Positions 1-8,103 of a stretch of DNA of 32,515 nucleotides are shown piece after piece. The notes under the pieces were generated by a model. It saw nothing but the letters and a program-made list of their open reading frames with translations. It did no database searches and was not told where the DNA came from. Origin of the DNA: Bacteroidales bacterium (GTDB lineage Bacteria > Bacteroidota > Bacteroidia > Bacteroidales > FEN-979); contig JADHVQ010000019.1 in the NCBI GenBank assembly GCA_016783905.1, forward strand, positions 1-32,515, read 5' to 3'. Positions within the stretch are counted from its first letter, which is position 1; each line of letters opens with the position of its first letter. The translations under genes were made by a program, and so were the position numbers.

Positions 1-44
1 AAAGCGATGATGGTGACCACATGTGCCAGGGCATCCAACCTCGT

Positions 45-1268
45 CTATTCTAATTCCTTAAGCGATCTCCTGATGATCCCAACCGCTTCGTGGATCTGTT
101 CTTCATTGATGATCAAAGGAGGTGCGAACCGGATGATATGATCATGGGTTGGTTTGGCCAGGAGACCATTTTCTTTCATCCGGATGCAAACATCCCAGGC
201 TGTTTTTCCGTTGTGTGGCCGGATGACAATGGCGTTCAGTAATCCTTTGCCACGAACCAGTTCTATGAAAGGAGAATCGATTTTGCTACACTCTTCCCGG
301 AAGATCTTTCCCATAGCCTCAGCATTTTCCGCCAGTCTCTCCTCTTTGACCACCTGCAGAGCTGCGATGGCCACTTTACATGCCACCGGATTCCCTCCAA
401 AGGTGGAACCATGTTCTCCCGGATGGATAGTGAGCATGATGTCATCGTTAGCCAGCACAGCTGACACCGGGTATACACCTCCGGAAAGCGCTTTCCCAAG
501 GATCAGGATATCGGGTTTGAACCCTTCCCAATCGCAGGCCAGCAACTTCCCTGTACGGGCAATACCGGTCTGAACCTCATCGGCGATGAAGAGTACATTT
601 TTCTCCTTGCAGAGTTCGTAAGCTCTCTTCATATATCCATCATCAGGGACAAAAACGCCCGCCTCCCCCTGGATAGGCTCAACTATGAAACCTGCAACGG
701 TAGGATCTTCCAATGCGTTGGCCAAGGCATCAAGGTCGTTGTATGGTATGGTGATAAAACCCGGTGTAAAGGGGCCGAAATCCTTCCGGGCCACGGGATC
801 GGTCGACATGGAAACGACGCTGATCGTCCGTCCATGAAAATTATTTTCGCAGCAGATGATCTTCGCCTGGTTTTCAGGGATCCCTTTCACCTTGTAAGCC
901 CACTTGCGGGTAAGTTTAATTGCGGTTTCATCCCCCTCTGCTCCCGTGTTCATTGGGAGTACCCGGTCGTAGCCGAAATATTCCGTGATAAACTTCTCGT
1001 AAGCGCCCAGTACATTGTTGTAGAATGCACGGGAGGTCAATTCAAGGGTTTTTGCCTGTTCAATCAAGGCGTTGACGATCCGGGGGTGGCAATGTCCCTG
1101 GTTTACAGCCGAGTAGGCAGATAAGAAATCAAAATATTGTTTTCCCTCCACGTCCCACATATAAACGCCCTGGCCTTTTGCCAGGACAACAGGAAGCGGA
1201 TGGTAATTGTGAGCTCCGTACCTGTCTTCGAGCTCCATGGCCATCTGTGAACTTTTTACATCCATCAT
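45..1268 (-). CDS. rocD: Ornithine--oxo-acid aminotransferase
   Basis: A PLP-dependent class III aminotransferase of 407 residues, the usual length for ornithine aminotransferase. It transfers the delta-amino group of ornithine to 2-oxoglutarate, giving glutamate semialdehyde, and links arginine/ornithine breakdown to proline and glutamate; it is cytosolic. Visible landmarks are the N-terminal [13 protein letters not shown] block, [11 protein letters not shown] (cofactor phosphate region), NNFHGRT, the cofactor-binding aspartate in FIADEVQTG (about residue 230) and the Schiff-base lysine in ILGKALSGG (K259). The [10 protein letters not shown] start and the RAFYNN segment point to ornithine rather than acetylornithine or GABA as substrate. 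Translation may begin at the first or second of two adjacent Met codons. Its start lies 21 bases from the end of the upstream T9SS-sorted gene, so read-through is possible; I see no clear promoter in the gap. The 44 bases beyond its stop hold nothing I can call. Confidence 0.93.
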   Translation of the reverse strand: MMDVKSSQMAMELEDRYGAHNYHPLPVVLAKGQGVYMWDVEGKQYFDFLSAYSAVNQGHCHPRIVNALIEQAKTLELTSRAFYNNVLGAYEKFITEYFGYDRVLPMNTGAEGDETAIKLTRKWAYKVKGIPENQAKIICCENNFHGRTISVVSMSTDPVARKDFGPFTPGFITIPYNDLDALANALEDPTVAGFIVEPIQGEAGVFVPDDGYMKRAYELCKEKNVLFIADEVQTGIARTGKLLACDWEGFKPDILILGKALSGGVYPVSAVLANDDIMLTIHPGEHGSTFGGNPVACKVAIAALQVVKEERLAENAEAMGKIFREECSKIDSPFIELVRGKGLLNAIVIRPHNGKTAWDVCIRMKENGLLAKPTHDHIIRFAPPLIINEEQIHEAVGIIRRSLKELE

Positions 1269-1289
1269 AGTCTGGTAGAATAAATGAGA

Positions 1290-2237
1290 TTATTTCGCAA
1301 TGATAAACGAGCCTGTATTCAGTGTTCTGGTCCCATCCGTCACGTTGTAATAGTACATGCCATTCGTCAGGGAGCTGACATCCAGGGTTTCGGAGATGGA
1401 GTTCACCGGGTACTGCCTGATCTTCTTGCCCTGTGTATTGTATACTTCGAAAAGGCCGTTCTTGATCACTTCGCTCACTGTTACCGTCATTCTGTCGGAA
1501 GCCGGATTGGGGGCAAGCAACACATCCACATCGGGCATCAGCAGCATCTCAATCCCGGCAATGTTTGTTAACGTCACATCATCGAAGTAAGCCTGACTAC
1601 CTATCTGTCCTACTGATCCCATCATGTTTACAGCATTATAACCGGCGCAGGATAGTAACAATATGGTGATGGAGTCGGGCATGGTGGTGTTATTCCAATA
1701 GGTGATGGGGGCATCAAATTCTGTGTACGTATCAACCGTGCCATGGAAAACCAGCCTAGTATAGGCAATCGTGTCACGCTGATGGGTGCTGTTGTTCCAT
1801 TTGGAAAGGAGCAGAATGGCGGCTATTGAGTCGCCGTTAAGCGGAAACGCCATGTAATAGCCCTGAAACCGCTCGGCTTTGGTGGCCCAGGTATAGGGGG
1901 TTCCCAGGGTGGCATCTTCGGTAAGCATATTGACCTTTAGTGTTCCGATAACTCCCGGGATAAGGATATGGACGGGGGCAATGACAATTTCCCGGGTAAT
2001 CAGGCGGACGGCTTTGTTTCCCGCATGTGCCGAATCCGTTGGATAAGCTGAGACTCCAGAGGGAGTGGGAACGGTATCCAGGGAGTTCAGGGTCTTGAAA
2101 AATCCACCGTCCGGCTCATAATAACCAAAGGCGGGGAAATAGGTCCATGATTCAAAATTGCCGTTTGGCAAGGAGGATTGACTCATTCCGGCATGGGCCA
2201 GAAAGAGGACGACGATAAGGGTACATAGTTTTTTCAT
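1290..2237 (-). CDS. T9SS-sorted secreted protein, possible PCMD/jelly-roll type
   Basis: 315 residues. The N-terminus MKKLCTLIVVLFLAHAGMSQ is a classical signal peptide with cleavage near residue 19. The mature start LPNGNFESW and the GYYEPDGGFF segment resemble the putative carbohydrate-metabolism (PCMD) or carbohydrate-binding jelly-roll domains common in Bacteroidota; YFDDVTL near residue 215 is typical of the last strand of such a domain. From about residue 238 a T9SS type A sorting domain follows (LLAPNPASDRMTV, GLFEVYNTQGKKI, LTNGMYYYNV), so the protein should cross the outer membrane by T9SS and be attached or released at the surface. It lies 35 bases downstream of the TonB receptor on the same strand and may be its co-expressed surface partner. 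The substrate is unknown and the PCMD assignment is inferred from motif flavour only. Confidence 0.72.
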   Translation of the reverse strand: MKKLCTLIVVLFLAHAGMSQSSLPNGNFESWTYFPAFGYYEPDGGFFKTLNSLDTVPTPSGVSAYPTDSAHAGNKAVRLITREIVIAPVHILIPGVIGTLKVNMLTEDATLGTPYTWATKAERFQGYYMAFPLNGDSIAAILLLSKWNNSTHQRDTIAYTRLVFHGTVDTYTEFDAPITYWNNTTMPDSITILLLSCAGYNAVNMMGSVGQIGSQAYFDDVTLTNIAGIEMLLMPDVDVLLAPNPASDRMTVTVSEVIKNGLFEVYNTQGKKIRQYPVNSISETLDVSSLTNGMYYYNVTDGTRTLNTGSFIIAK

Positions 2238-2272
2238 AATGGTTTTCTTTTTACGGTTGATGATTCACTTGG

Positions 2273-4684
2273 TTAAATGGTCATGACAACCTGCAGGGAG
2301 GTTGTCCGGGGCGCTTCGATGATAATCGGGCGCAGCGAATATTCAGTATTGAACAAGTTAGTAATTAGCAGGGAGAATTTAAAGTCACGGAGTAAAAAAC
2401 TAACACGGCAGTCGAGGATGAAGTTCCCTTTGTTGTGCTCTTCCCTGAATTTCTCAATTCCTGAATGCATGAGTGCGGGTTTATCCAGGTCATAGAGAAA
2501 AATGTCAATGTTTTTCATGTATCCGTAGTAACGTCCGGTAATCCCTGCAGAGATCCGCTTTTTAAAGGTAAACTGCAGGTCGGCTTTACCCAGGTGCTGA
2601 ATCCTGTATTTCAGAATGTAATTGCTCGTATCGCTGGAGGTATTGATGTAGGTATATTCCAACTCTTTTCCGGTACTATGTTCATAATTTACATAATAGA
2701 CCAGGTTCGGTTTGGTAGCTTGCGGAACCGAGTAGGTATATCCCGCCAGAAGGTAAAGTTCCAGGTTACGGGCTAACTTGCCATCCCCGGCCACCGTAAA
2801 GTCAACTCCATAGATCCGGGCAGGGCCTGTATTGAGGAATTTAAATCCAAGGCTTTTACTCAGGATTGAGTTCCCCCAGATGCCAAAGTTAAACTCCACG
2901 TAATTGTTGTAGTACTCCAGGAATCCGGCCAGGTCGGCCATACCTGCAAACTTTCCGAACTTGAATAACTGTTTGACTCCCAATTCATATGAAATGCTGT
3001 TCTCCGAGGCGAGCTTGGGATTCGGATAAAAGCCGAACCCACCCGAATTGGTGGTGATGTACCGCTCACCGATACTGGGAGCGCGATACCCCTGACCGAC
3101 TGATCCCCTGACAAAGGTGCCCCTGGCTGCCTGGAGGTTAAACCCTGCCCTGAAAATAGGTTTGTTTTCAAAGAAGTTGGCAATCTGGTAATATTCCCAA
3201 CGACCGCCCACAAGAATAGTGATCCGGTTGAGGAACCTCTTCTCAAACTGCATGTATACTGCCAGATTCTCAGATTCATATGATCCAAACTCGCCTGCAG
3301 TGGTGGTGCTGTCAGCGGCCAGAATTCCGGAGAATACCTGGCCGTAAGACTGCGAATAAGAGTTCATTATACCAGCAATCAGTACCATCCCCCAGAACTT
3401 CTTGAAAGTTTTGGTGTACTGGTATTCGCTGTATATCGTCAGGTAGCGGTTCGACTGGTCATTATTGGCTTTTGTATTGCCATAATAGATTCGGTTTTTA
3501 AAGCTGTGGCTGTTCCCGTTATTGTTGAAATATTTGATGTAGGGATCAACGTAGAAGCTGAACTCCTTAAAATGCGATAAAGCCCCAGGGTAGGCCCGGT
3601 AGATGTTGGTATCGGCATCATACCAGAAGAATGTCTGGGCATTGTCGTTGTACATGAAGTTACCGTTCAGGCCGTATGTCAGCCCTTCGATCTTCTTATT
3701 CCTTATGCGGGTATTGAAGTACACCTTTGCCCGCCTTTCAAACTCCCCTTCATTAAATACCGAATCCGGCAATAACTCAGGGGTGCCTCCGATATATCCC
3801 TGATCAGTGTAATAATTGGCTCCCACACCTAAATCGAAGTTATCAAACTTCTGAAGATGAGAGAGTGAGATGCCATAGATCAGGGGATTCAGTCCTGACC
3901 ACGGAGTCGCATAGCTCCGTGATGGTGTGCTGTAGATCCCGAGAAACGTATTTAACCTGGTAATTGGCTTGTCTTTGGGATAGGCTGTCAGGATGTTGAT
4001 TGCCCCGGTGATGGCTGAAGAGCCGTACACCACAGATGCGGCGCCTTTCACCACCTCGATCTGCTCCACATCGTCCACCGGAAGAAATCCCCAGCTTGGC
4101 CGGCCTGCATCCCCACGGAGGATGGGCATTCCGTCTACCATCACCATTACCCGGCTACCCATACCGGAGCTGAAACCGCTCCCTGCCCGGATCTGAGGTT
4201 CATTATCGATGATCGTTATACCCGGGATCTTATCGATGGCTTTATCGATGCTCATTGGGTTGGAAGCATGAATGGCATGGGCTTTCAGCACCTCGATTGA
4301 GGCGATAGACTCTTCGATCTTCTGCTCGTATTTGGAGCCGGTAACCACCACGGTATTCAACTCCTGGGTCCCGGGCGAAAGGACGAAATCAATCAATATC
4401 TCCTTTTGTCCGTGCACAACCACATGCCTCTCCTGCCGGTCGTAGCCCACACAGGTAACCACCAGGGTATGATCTCCCCTGGGGATCTCCAGTTGGTAAT
4501 GGCCACTACTGTCGCTGTATGTTCCAGCAGAGGATCCCTTGATACCGATGTTGACAAAAGGCATCAACTCCGAGGTATTCTCATCCGTGACCTTCCCTCT
4601 AATCACACAATTCTGGGCGAAAAGATTTATGGAAACAAAATACCCTGCAATCAAGATGAAGAAGAAGGGTAAACGTTTTCTCAT
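2273..4684 (-). CDS. TonB-dependent outer-membrane receptor
   Basis: 803 residues. A signal peptide (residues 1-23, ending near LFAQ) is followed by a carboxypeptidase-regulatory-like beta-sandwich (about 25-110: RGKVTDENTSELMPFVNIGI, then TYSDSSGHYQLEIPRGDHTL). Next comes a plug domain (about 113-225: TVVVTGSKYEQ, MVMVDGMPI, DDVEQIEVVKGAASVVYGSS, GAINILT) and a 22-strand-type barrel ending in TSLQVVMTI. Such receptors use TonB-ExbBD energy to import siderophores, cobalamin, metals or oligomers. At about 800 residues it is shorter than SusC proteins and has no SusD beside it, so a cofactor or metal receptor is more likely than a glycan importer; the ligand cannot be read from sequence. A TATTTTTG box lies 18 bases upstream of the start codon. 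The T9SS-sorted gene follows closely downstream. Confidence 0.9.
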   Translation of the reverse strand: MRKRLPFFFILIAGYFVSINLFAQNCVIRGKVTDENTSELMPFVNIGIKGSSAGTYSDSSGHYQLEIPRGDHTLVVTCVGYDRQERHVVVHGQKEILIDFVLSPGTQELNTVVVTGSKYEQKIEESIASIEVLKAHAIHASNPMSIDKAIDKIPGITIIDNEPQIRAGSGFSSGMGSRVMVMVDGMPILRGDAGRPSWGFLPVDDVEQIEVVKGAASVVYGSSAITGAINILTAYPKDKPITRLNTFLGIYSTPSRSYATPWSGLNPLIYGISLSHLQKFDNFDLGVGANYYTDQGYIGGTPELLPDSVFNEGEFERRAKVYFNTRIRNKKIEGLTYGLNGNFMYNDNAQTFFWYDADTNIYRAYPGALSHFKEFSFYVDPYIKYFNNNGNSHSFKNRIYYGNTKANNDQSNRYLTIYSEYQYTKTFKKFWGMVLIAGIMNSYSQSYGQVFSGILAADSTTTAGEFGSYESENLAVYMQFEKRFLNRITILVGGRWEYYQIANFFENKPIFRAGFNLQAARGTFVRGSVGQGYRAPSIGERYITTNSGGFGFYPNPKLASENSISYELGVKQLFKFGKFAGMADLAGFLEYYNNYVEFNFGIWGNSILSKSLGFKFLNTGPARIYGVDFTVAGDGKLARNLELYLLAGYTYSVPQATKPNLVYYVNYEHSTGKELEYTYINTSSDTSNYILKYRIQHLGKADLQFTFKKRISAGITGRYYGYMKNIDIFLYDLDKPALMHSGIEKFREEHNKGNFILDCRVSFLLRDFKFSLLITNLFNTEYSLRPIIIEAPRTTSLQVVMTI

Positions 4685-4701
4685 AAAGAAAGTTTAATCA
4701 G

Positions 4702-4709
4702 CAAAAATA
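4702..4709 (-). promoter_or_regulatory. -7 promoter box of the TonB receptor gene
   Basis: On the minus strand the bases read TATTTTTG, matching the Bacteroidota TAnnTTTG element. It lies about 18 bases before the ATG at 4684. A TTTG sits only 11 bases further upstream, so no well-spaced -33 element is visible. Confidence 0.5.
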
Positions 4710-4741
4710 TACATTTCTTTCAAACAGTATGTTAAAGAAAG

Positions 4742-6664
4742 TTAATAGATGGGTCCCTCCCTGGAGACCAATGGTTTATATCGGATTGAAGGAGATGGAA
4801 TGTTAGGGCCCAGTTCTAACGATGGCCACTTCTCATCTACCAACCTGATCGTCTCATCATCCATTACAATCACATTGGGCCACTCCCGGCGAAAGTGATC
4901 CAGTTCAAGGTTTTTGCGTGTGGCATCGATAAAGAGGGTGCATATCTTCTCTCCATCCTTCTCCGGAAAGAAACAGTCCCGTACCGGATCAATGTTGTTG
5001 GCCCCCAACCAGACTACCGTTTGGAGATCCAATGGATCTACCTGCTCATCCACCAACACAACAAACCGTATCTGCTCAAGGAGCTCCTTCTCAATAAGAG
5101 TATTGGCTAATAGTCTGGCATGCTTTGGCAAGCTTTTCTTGAATGCAATGATCAACATATGAATTCCATCCCGGATCAGTGAATCGTTGATCGCTACTAC
5201 CTCCGGCAGTCGTGAAATCCATACATCCCGGTCCGATCCGGGATCACTTCGACTGGCTCCACCTGTTTTGCGTGTGGCATCAATACCGATCTTGCTACCC
5301 GAAGCATATTCGGTGCTCGAGTGGTCGAGGATGTCTACCGGTCCCCGGGAAAAGAGGATATGGTTCAGGGGATTTACGTTACCGGATATAACCCTGGCTA
5401 CCTCCAGGTAGTTGGTCAGATCCACATCGGGATCGGTCAACACCATGATCTTGTTGAACATCATCTGCCCGGCTCCCCACAGGGCGTTCATCACCTTTTC
5501 AGCCTGTCGGGGATACGTTTTCTCTATGCTGGCAAGCACGATGTTGTGGAAAACACCCTCCACGGGCATGTGCATATCTGTTAGCTCCGGCACCACGCCC
5601 ATCTTCAGTGGTTTGATAAAGATCCGCTCGGTGGCTTTCCCAATCCAGCCATCCTCCTGGGGAGGAATTCCCACGATGGTGGCCGGGTATACCGCTTCTT
5701 TCCGGTGGGTGACACAGGTAACATGAAACCTGGGAAAATAGTCTGCAAGTGAATAAAATCCTGTATGATCGCCAAAAGGCCCCTCCAGGATCAGCTCTTC
5801 GGCCGGATCCACATACCCCTCGATCACGAAATCGGCATCAGCCGGCACCTCCAGGTCATTGGTCAGGCATTTGACCAGTTCCACCTTCCGCTTCCGCAGA
5901 AAACCTGCGAGCAGGTACTCATCCAGGTTCTCCGGCAATGGCGCGGTAGCTACATAGGTATAAACCGGATCGCCGCCCAGGGTCACTGAAACAGGCATCC
6001 GTATGCCCAGCTTCTTATATTTCAGGTAGTGGTGCGCCGAGCCTTTGTGTAAATGCCAGTGCATGCCCGTCAGATCAGGGCCGAACACCTGCATGCGGTA
6101 CATGCCGAGGTTTCTGGAAGATGGTGCCGGGGTGCCGTGGTGCAATGGTGATTGCCAACTGCCCACTGCCAACTGCGGACTGATTGTATGCACACACGGT
6201 AAAGTAATAAACGGCCCGCCGTCGAATGGCCAGCAGGTCAGTACGGGAAGCTTTGTCAGGTCAGGTTTCTCCATGATCACCTCCTGGCAAGCGCCTCTCC
6301 CTTTCTTACGTTTTGGCAACCAGGAAGCCAGCTCCCGGAGCAAAGGGAGTGTCCGCATTTTATCCAGGAAACGTTGTTTGGGTGAGAGGAATGCCTGCAG
6401 GATCCCATCTATGTCACGACCGATATCATCGAGCTGGTCCACTCCTAAAGCCATGCATATCCGTTTCTCTGATCCCATGGCATTGATCAACACGGGAAAT
6501 CCGGTACCGGTATTCTCGAACAAGAGTGCCGGGCCGTTTTGCTTGGAGATCCGGTCGGTGATCTCGGTGATCTCCAGGTGTGGGGAGACAAACTCCTTTA
6601 CCCTTACCAGTTCTCCGGCCTTTTCCAGGGCTTCAATAAAGTGAGTGAGGTTTTTATAGGGCAT
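4742..6664 (-). CDS. UbiD-family prenylated-FMN decarboxylase
   Basis: 640 residues from the chosen ATG. UbiD enzymes use prenylated FMN to decarboxylate aromatic or unsaturated acids, best known in ubiquinone and menaquinone synthesis. Signatures are NLGMYRMQV with the cofactor-binding arginine (R190), HWHLHKGSAHHY, GGDPVYTYVATAPLPE, and EGPFGDHTGFYS (E294) with VTCVTHRKEAVYPATIVG. The frame stays open to 6718, but family similarity begins at MPYKNLTHFIEALEKAGELV, so I place the start at 6664; this leaves only 4 bases after the ccmE stop and implies co-translation. Just before NLGMYR, residues about 160-183 form a Pro/Ser/His-rich stretch (SPQLAVGSWQSPLHHGTPAP) that replaces a short linker in the family. 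The DNA of this stretch is a short-period repeat array seen elsewhere in the window. The true substrate (a quinone precursor or another acid) is not decidable here. Confidence 0.88.
   Translation of the reverse strand: MPYKNLTHFIEALEKAGELVRVKEFVSPHLEITEITDRISKQNGPALLFENTGTGFPVLINAMGSEKRICMALGVDQLDDIGRDIDGILQAFLSPKQRFLDKMRTLPLLRELASWLPKRKKGRGACQEVIMEKPDLTKLPVLTCWPFDGGPFITLPCVHTISPQLAVGSWQSPLHHGTPAPSSRNLGMYRMQVFGPDLTGMHWHLHKGSAHHYLKYKKLGIRMPVSVTLGGDPVYTYVATAPLPENLDEYLLAGFLRKRKVELVKCLTNDLEVPADADFVIEGYVDPAEELILEGPFGDHTGFYSLADYFPRFHVTCVTHRKEAVYPATIVGIPPQEDGWIGKATERIFIKPLKMGVVPELTDMHMPVEGVFHNIVLASIEKTYPRQAEKVMNALWGAGQMMFNKIMVLTDPDVDLTNYLEVARVISGNVNPLNHILFSRGPVDILDHSSTEYASGSKIGIDATRKTGGASRSDPGSDRDVWISRLPEVVAINDSLIRDGIHMLIIAFKKSLPKHARLLANTLIEKELLEQIRFVVLVDEQVDPLDLQTVVWLGANNIDPVRDCFFPEKDGEKICTLFIDATRKNLELDHFRREWPNVIVMDDETIRLVDEKWPSLELGPNIPSPSIRYKPLVSREGPIY
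6113..6187 (-). repeat. Short-period repeat inserted in frame in the UbiD gene
   Basis: On the coding strand the segment runs as CAGTTGG-like 7-base units (CAGTTGGCAGTGGGCAGTTG) followed by CACCACGGCACC-type 8-base units. The same two unit families occur at 7983-8034 and at 21806-21843. It encodes about 24 low-complexity residues without breaking the reading frame and lies directly before the conserved prFMN-site motif. Confidence 0.75.
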
Positions 6665-6668
6665 ACCT

Positions 6669-7085
6669 TTAAAAAGCACCAAACTGCTTCTCGCCGAACT
6701 TTTCGGGCTGATCCTCATCGTTGTATTTCGAGGGGCATTTGAGAAGCAGGCTCCTGGCTTCGAACACTGAATCGTTCTTCATGGAGCCAATGATGACCAC
6801 CTGCTCCGAGCGTTCGAAATCCTGGGGTTTGGCGTTGTGGTAGATCACCTGCCGCTCCGCACCCTCCTGATCCATCATATAGAAGATAAATTCGTTGGGA
6901 TTGTTCTCCGCATCATAAATCAGCTCTTTGTCCGGACTGAGTGTTCCGATCACATGGAACTCCTTGTTCGGTTGCTCAGAAGCCTGTGTAAAATTCACGT
7001 ATGTGCTGGAGTCGGAGATGGTGGAGATAACCACTCCCACCACAACCACTACCAGGATGATGATCACAATGTGGATTGTCTTCAT
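6669..7085 (-). CDS. ccmE: Cytochrome c maturation heme chaperone CcmE, CxxxY type
   Basis: 138 residues. One N-terminal membrane anchor (about residues 5-24, very Ile/Val-rich) is followed by a periplasmic OB-fold (VNFTQASEQPNKEFHVIGTL, then FYMMDQEGAERQVIYHNAKP, then VVIIGSMKNDSVFEARSLLL). CcmE takes heme from CcmC and hands it to the cytochrome ligase. The heme-attachment site of the classical family is His in HxxxY; here the aligned segment is KCPSKYND, giving C117-x3-Y121. This matches the variant group described for Desulfovibrio-type and archaeal Ccm systems, where Cys replaces His. The ATG overlaps the stop of the ccmD-like gene by 4 bases (ATGA). The acidic/Lys-rich tail after Y121 is short. 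Identification is firm; the mode of heme attachment is inferred from the variant family. Confidence 0.9.
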   Translation of the reverse strand: MKTIHIVIIILVVVVVGVVISTISDSSTYVNFTQASEQPNKEFHVIGTLSPDKELIYDAENNPNEFIFYMMDQEGAERQVIYHNAKPQDFERSEQVVIIGSMKNDSVFEARSLLLKCPSKYNDEDQPEKFGEKQFGAF

Positions 7086-7258
7086 ACGATCTCTCCTCTG
7101 TCATGGTGTATCCCTTCATGCTGTTTCTCTTCATGCTCCTTCAACTCTTTCTCGATCTTGCTGATCTTCCTGTCCATGACGAACAGGTAAACAAAGATGC
7201 CCACCAGGATCACTGCCAACACGGCAACTACGATGTATATTTTGCTGTCTGGTTCCAT
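7082..7258 (-). CDS. ccmD: Small CcmD-like membrane protein
   Basis: A 58-residue frame on the minus strand, starting MEPDSKIYIVVAVLAVILVG and ending HHDRGEIV. One hydrophobic segment (about residues 7-27) is followed by a basic and then Glu/Lys/His-rich cytoplasmic tail with coiled-coil character (DRKISKIEKELKEHEEKQ). This is the size and topology of CcmD, the small subunit that helps release holo-CcmE from the CcmABC complex. Its place between ccmC and ccmE is the canonical one, and its stop overlaps the ccmE start (ATGA). CcmD is poorly conserved in sequence, so the name rests on position, size and topology. Confidence 0.8.
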   Translation of the reverse strand: MEPDSKIYIVVAVLAVILVGIFVYLFVMDRKISKIEKELKEHEEKQHEGIHHDRGEIV

Positions 7259-7270
7259 ATCTAATTAATT

Positions 7271-7323
7271 CGTAAATTGTAAATCGTAAATCGTAATGCC
7301 TCATGCCTCATTCCTCATTCCCA
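7271..7323. repeat. Two 7-base tandem repeat blocks at the ccmC 3' end
   Basis: Block one (7271-7295) is made of CGTAAAT units: CGTAAAT, TGTAAAT, CGTAAAT, CGTA. Block two (7296-7323) reads ATGCCTC, ATGCCTC, ATTCCTC, ATTCCCA. The second block runs into the coding end of ccmC; on the minus strand it encodes the last residues (GMRNEA) and the stop. Confidence 0.75.
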
Positions 7324-7975
7324 ATTTTCTAATTCTGACTCTCAGGTTCATGATCCAGAAGCCAAGCAGGATCCATCCAACCATAGCAGGATAGAAAACG
7401 ATCCGGGTGGTGGCCGAGAGATCCAGGGCCATGATAGGGGCGCCGTCCTGGTCGGGATGAATCGTGGAGCCCGACATCCGTGGTAGTACAAGTACAAAGA
7501 CAATCCAAAGGATGAAGGCAAAGATGTTGAACACGGCCGATACTTTGGCCCGTTTGTGTGTGTCATCAATCGATCCCCGAAGCACCATGTAAGCGAGATA
7601 GATGAACATGCCAACCGCAGCGCCATCCAGCTTCGGGTCTCTGACCCAGAATGCTCCCCAGGTGTTCTTCGCCCAGATCATCCCGGTAATCAGTCCCAGG
7701 AACCCGAACAGAATCCCCACATTTGCGGCTTCCACCGCAACCACGTCTTCTTTCTCTCTGAATCCCCTCAGGTACCGGAGGCTGAAGATGAATGATGTGG
7801 TGAGCATTGCAAACATGCCGAACCACATGCCCACGTGGTAGAAGACATTCCGTAGCGATCCACTGATCATTGTCTCTGGTATCGGGACAATAAATCCATA
7901 AATCACCGCATAGAGCAGAAGCAGAAAACCAAGTAGCTTCCACCAGAGACCCTTGATCAGGTTTTCTTTTGTCAT
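7301..7975 (-). CDS. ccmC: Cytochrome c biogenesis heme-handling protein CcmC
   Basis: 224 residues with six predicted membrane segments (about 11-31, 46-67, 87-107, 121-136, 147-165, 190-208). The tryptophan-rich heme-handling motif is WGAFWVRDPKLDG (about residues 106-118), between hydrophobic helices 3 and 4 as in the CcmC/CcmF/CcsA superfamily; candidate axial histidines are in FYHVGMWF (H47) and STIHPDQDGAP. CcmC loads heme onto CcmE at the periplasmic face of the inner membrane. It follows ccmB after a gap of about 130 bases filled with short-period repeats, and precedes the ccmD-like gene. The last six residues come from a repeat block, so the native C-terminus may have been altered. 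At this length CcmC is preferred over a full-length CcmF/CcsA ligase. Confidence 0.9.
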   Translation of the reverse strand: MTKENLIKGLWWKLLGFLLLLYAVIYGFIVPIPETMISGSLRNVFYHVGMWFGMFAMLTTSFIFSLRYLRGFREKEDVVAVEAANVGILFGFLGLITGMIWAKNTWGAFWVRDPKLDGAAVGMFIYLAYMVLRGSIDDTHKRAKVSAVFNIFAFILWIVFVLVLPRMSGSTIHPDQDGAPIMALDLSATTRIVFYPAMVGWILLGFWIMNLRVRIRKLGMRNEA

Positions 7976-7982
7976 ATTTTTT

Positions 7983-8100
7983 CAGTCTTCAGTCCGCAGT
8001 CTACAGTCTTCAGTTGGCAATTGGCAGTTGGCAGAATTGTACTTTGTACTTCTACCTTCGTACTTCCAGTTCTAACTTTGTACTTCGTACTTCTAACTTT
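7983..8100. repeat. Composite 7-base tandem repeat between ccmB and ccmC
   Basis: The first part (7983-8034) is a run of CAGTCTT, CAGTCCG, CAGTCTA, CAGTCTT, CAGTTGG, CAATTGG, CAGTTGG units. The second (about 8036-8100) is a looser run of TACTTCG/TACTTCT/TACTTTG units. Together they fill nearly all of the gap between the ccmB stop and the ccmC start. Confidence 0.85.
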
Positions 8101-8103
8101 CCC

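Noticed and set aside
6669-6718. Longer UbiD start (18 extra residues) overlapping ccmE
   Set aside because: The extra residues (Arg/Ser-rich) do not resemble the family. The ATG at 6664 begins the conserved N-terminus and gives normal operon spacing.
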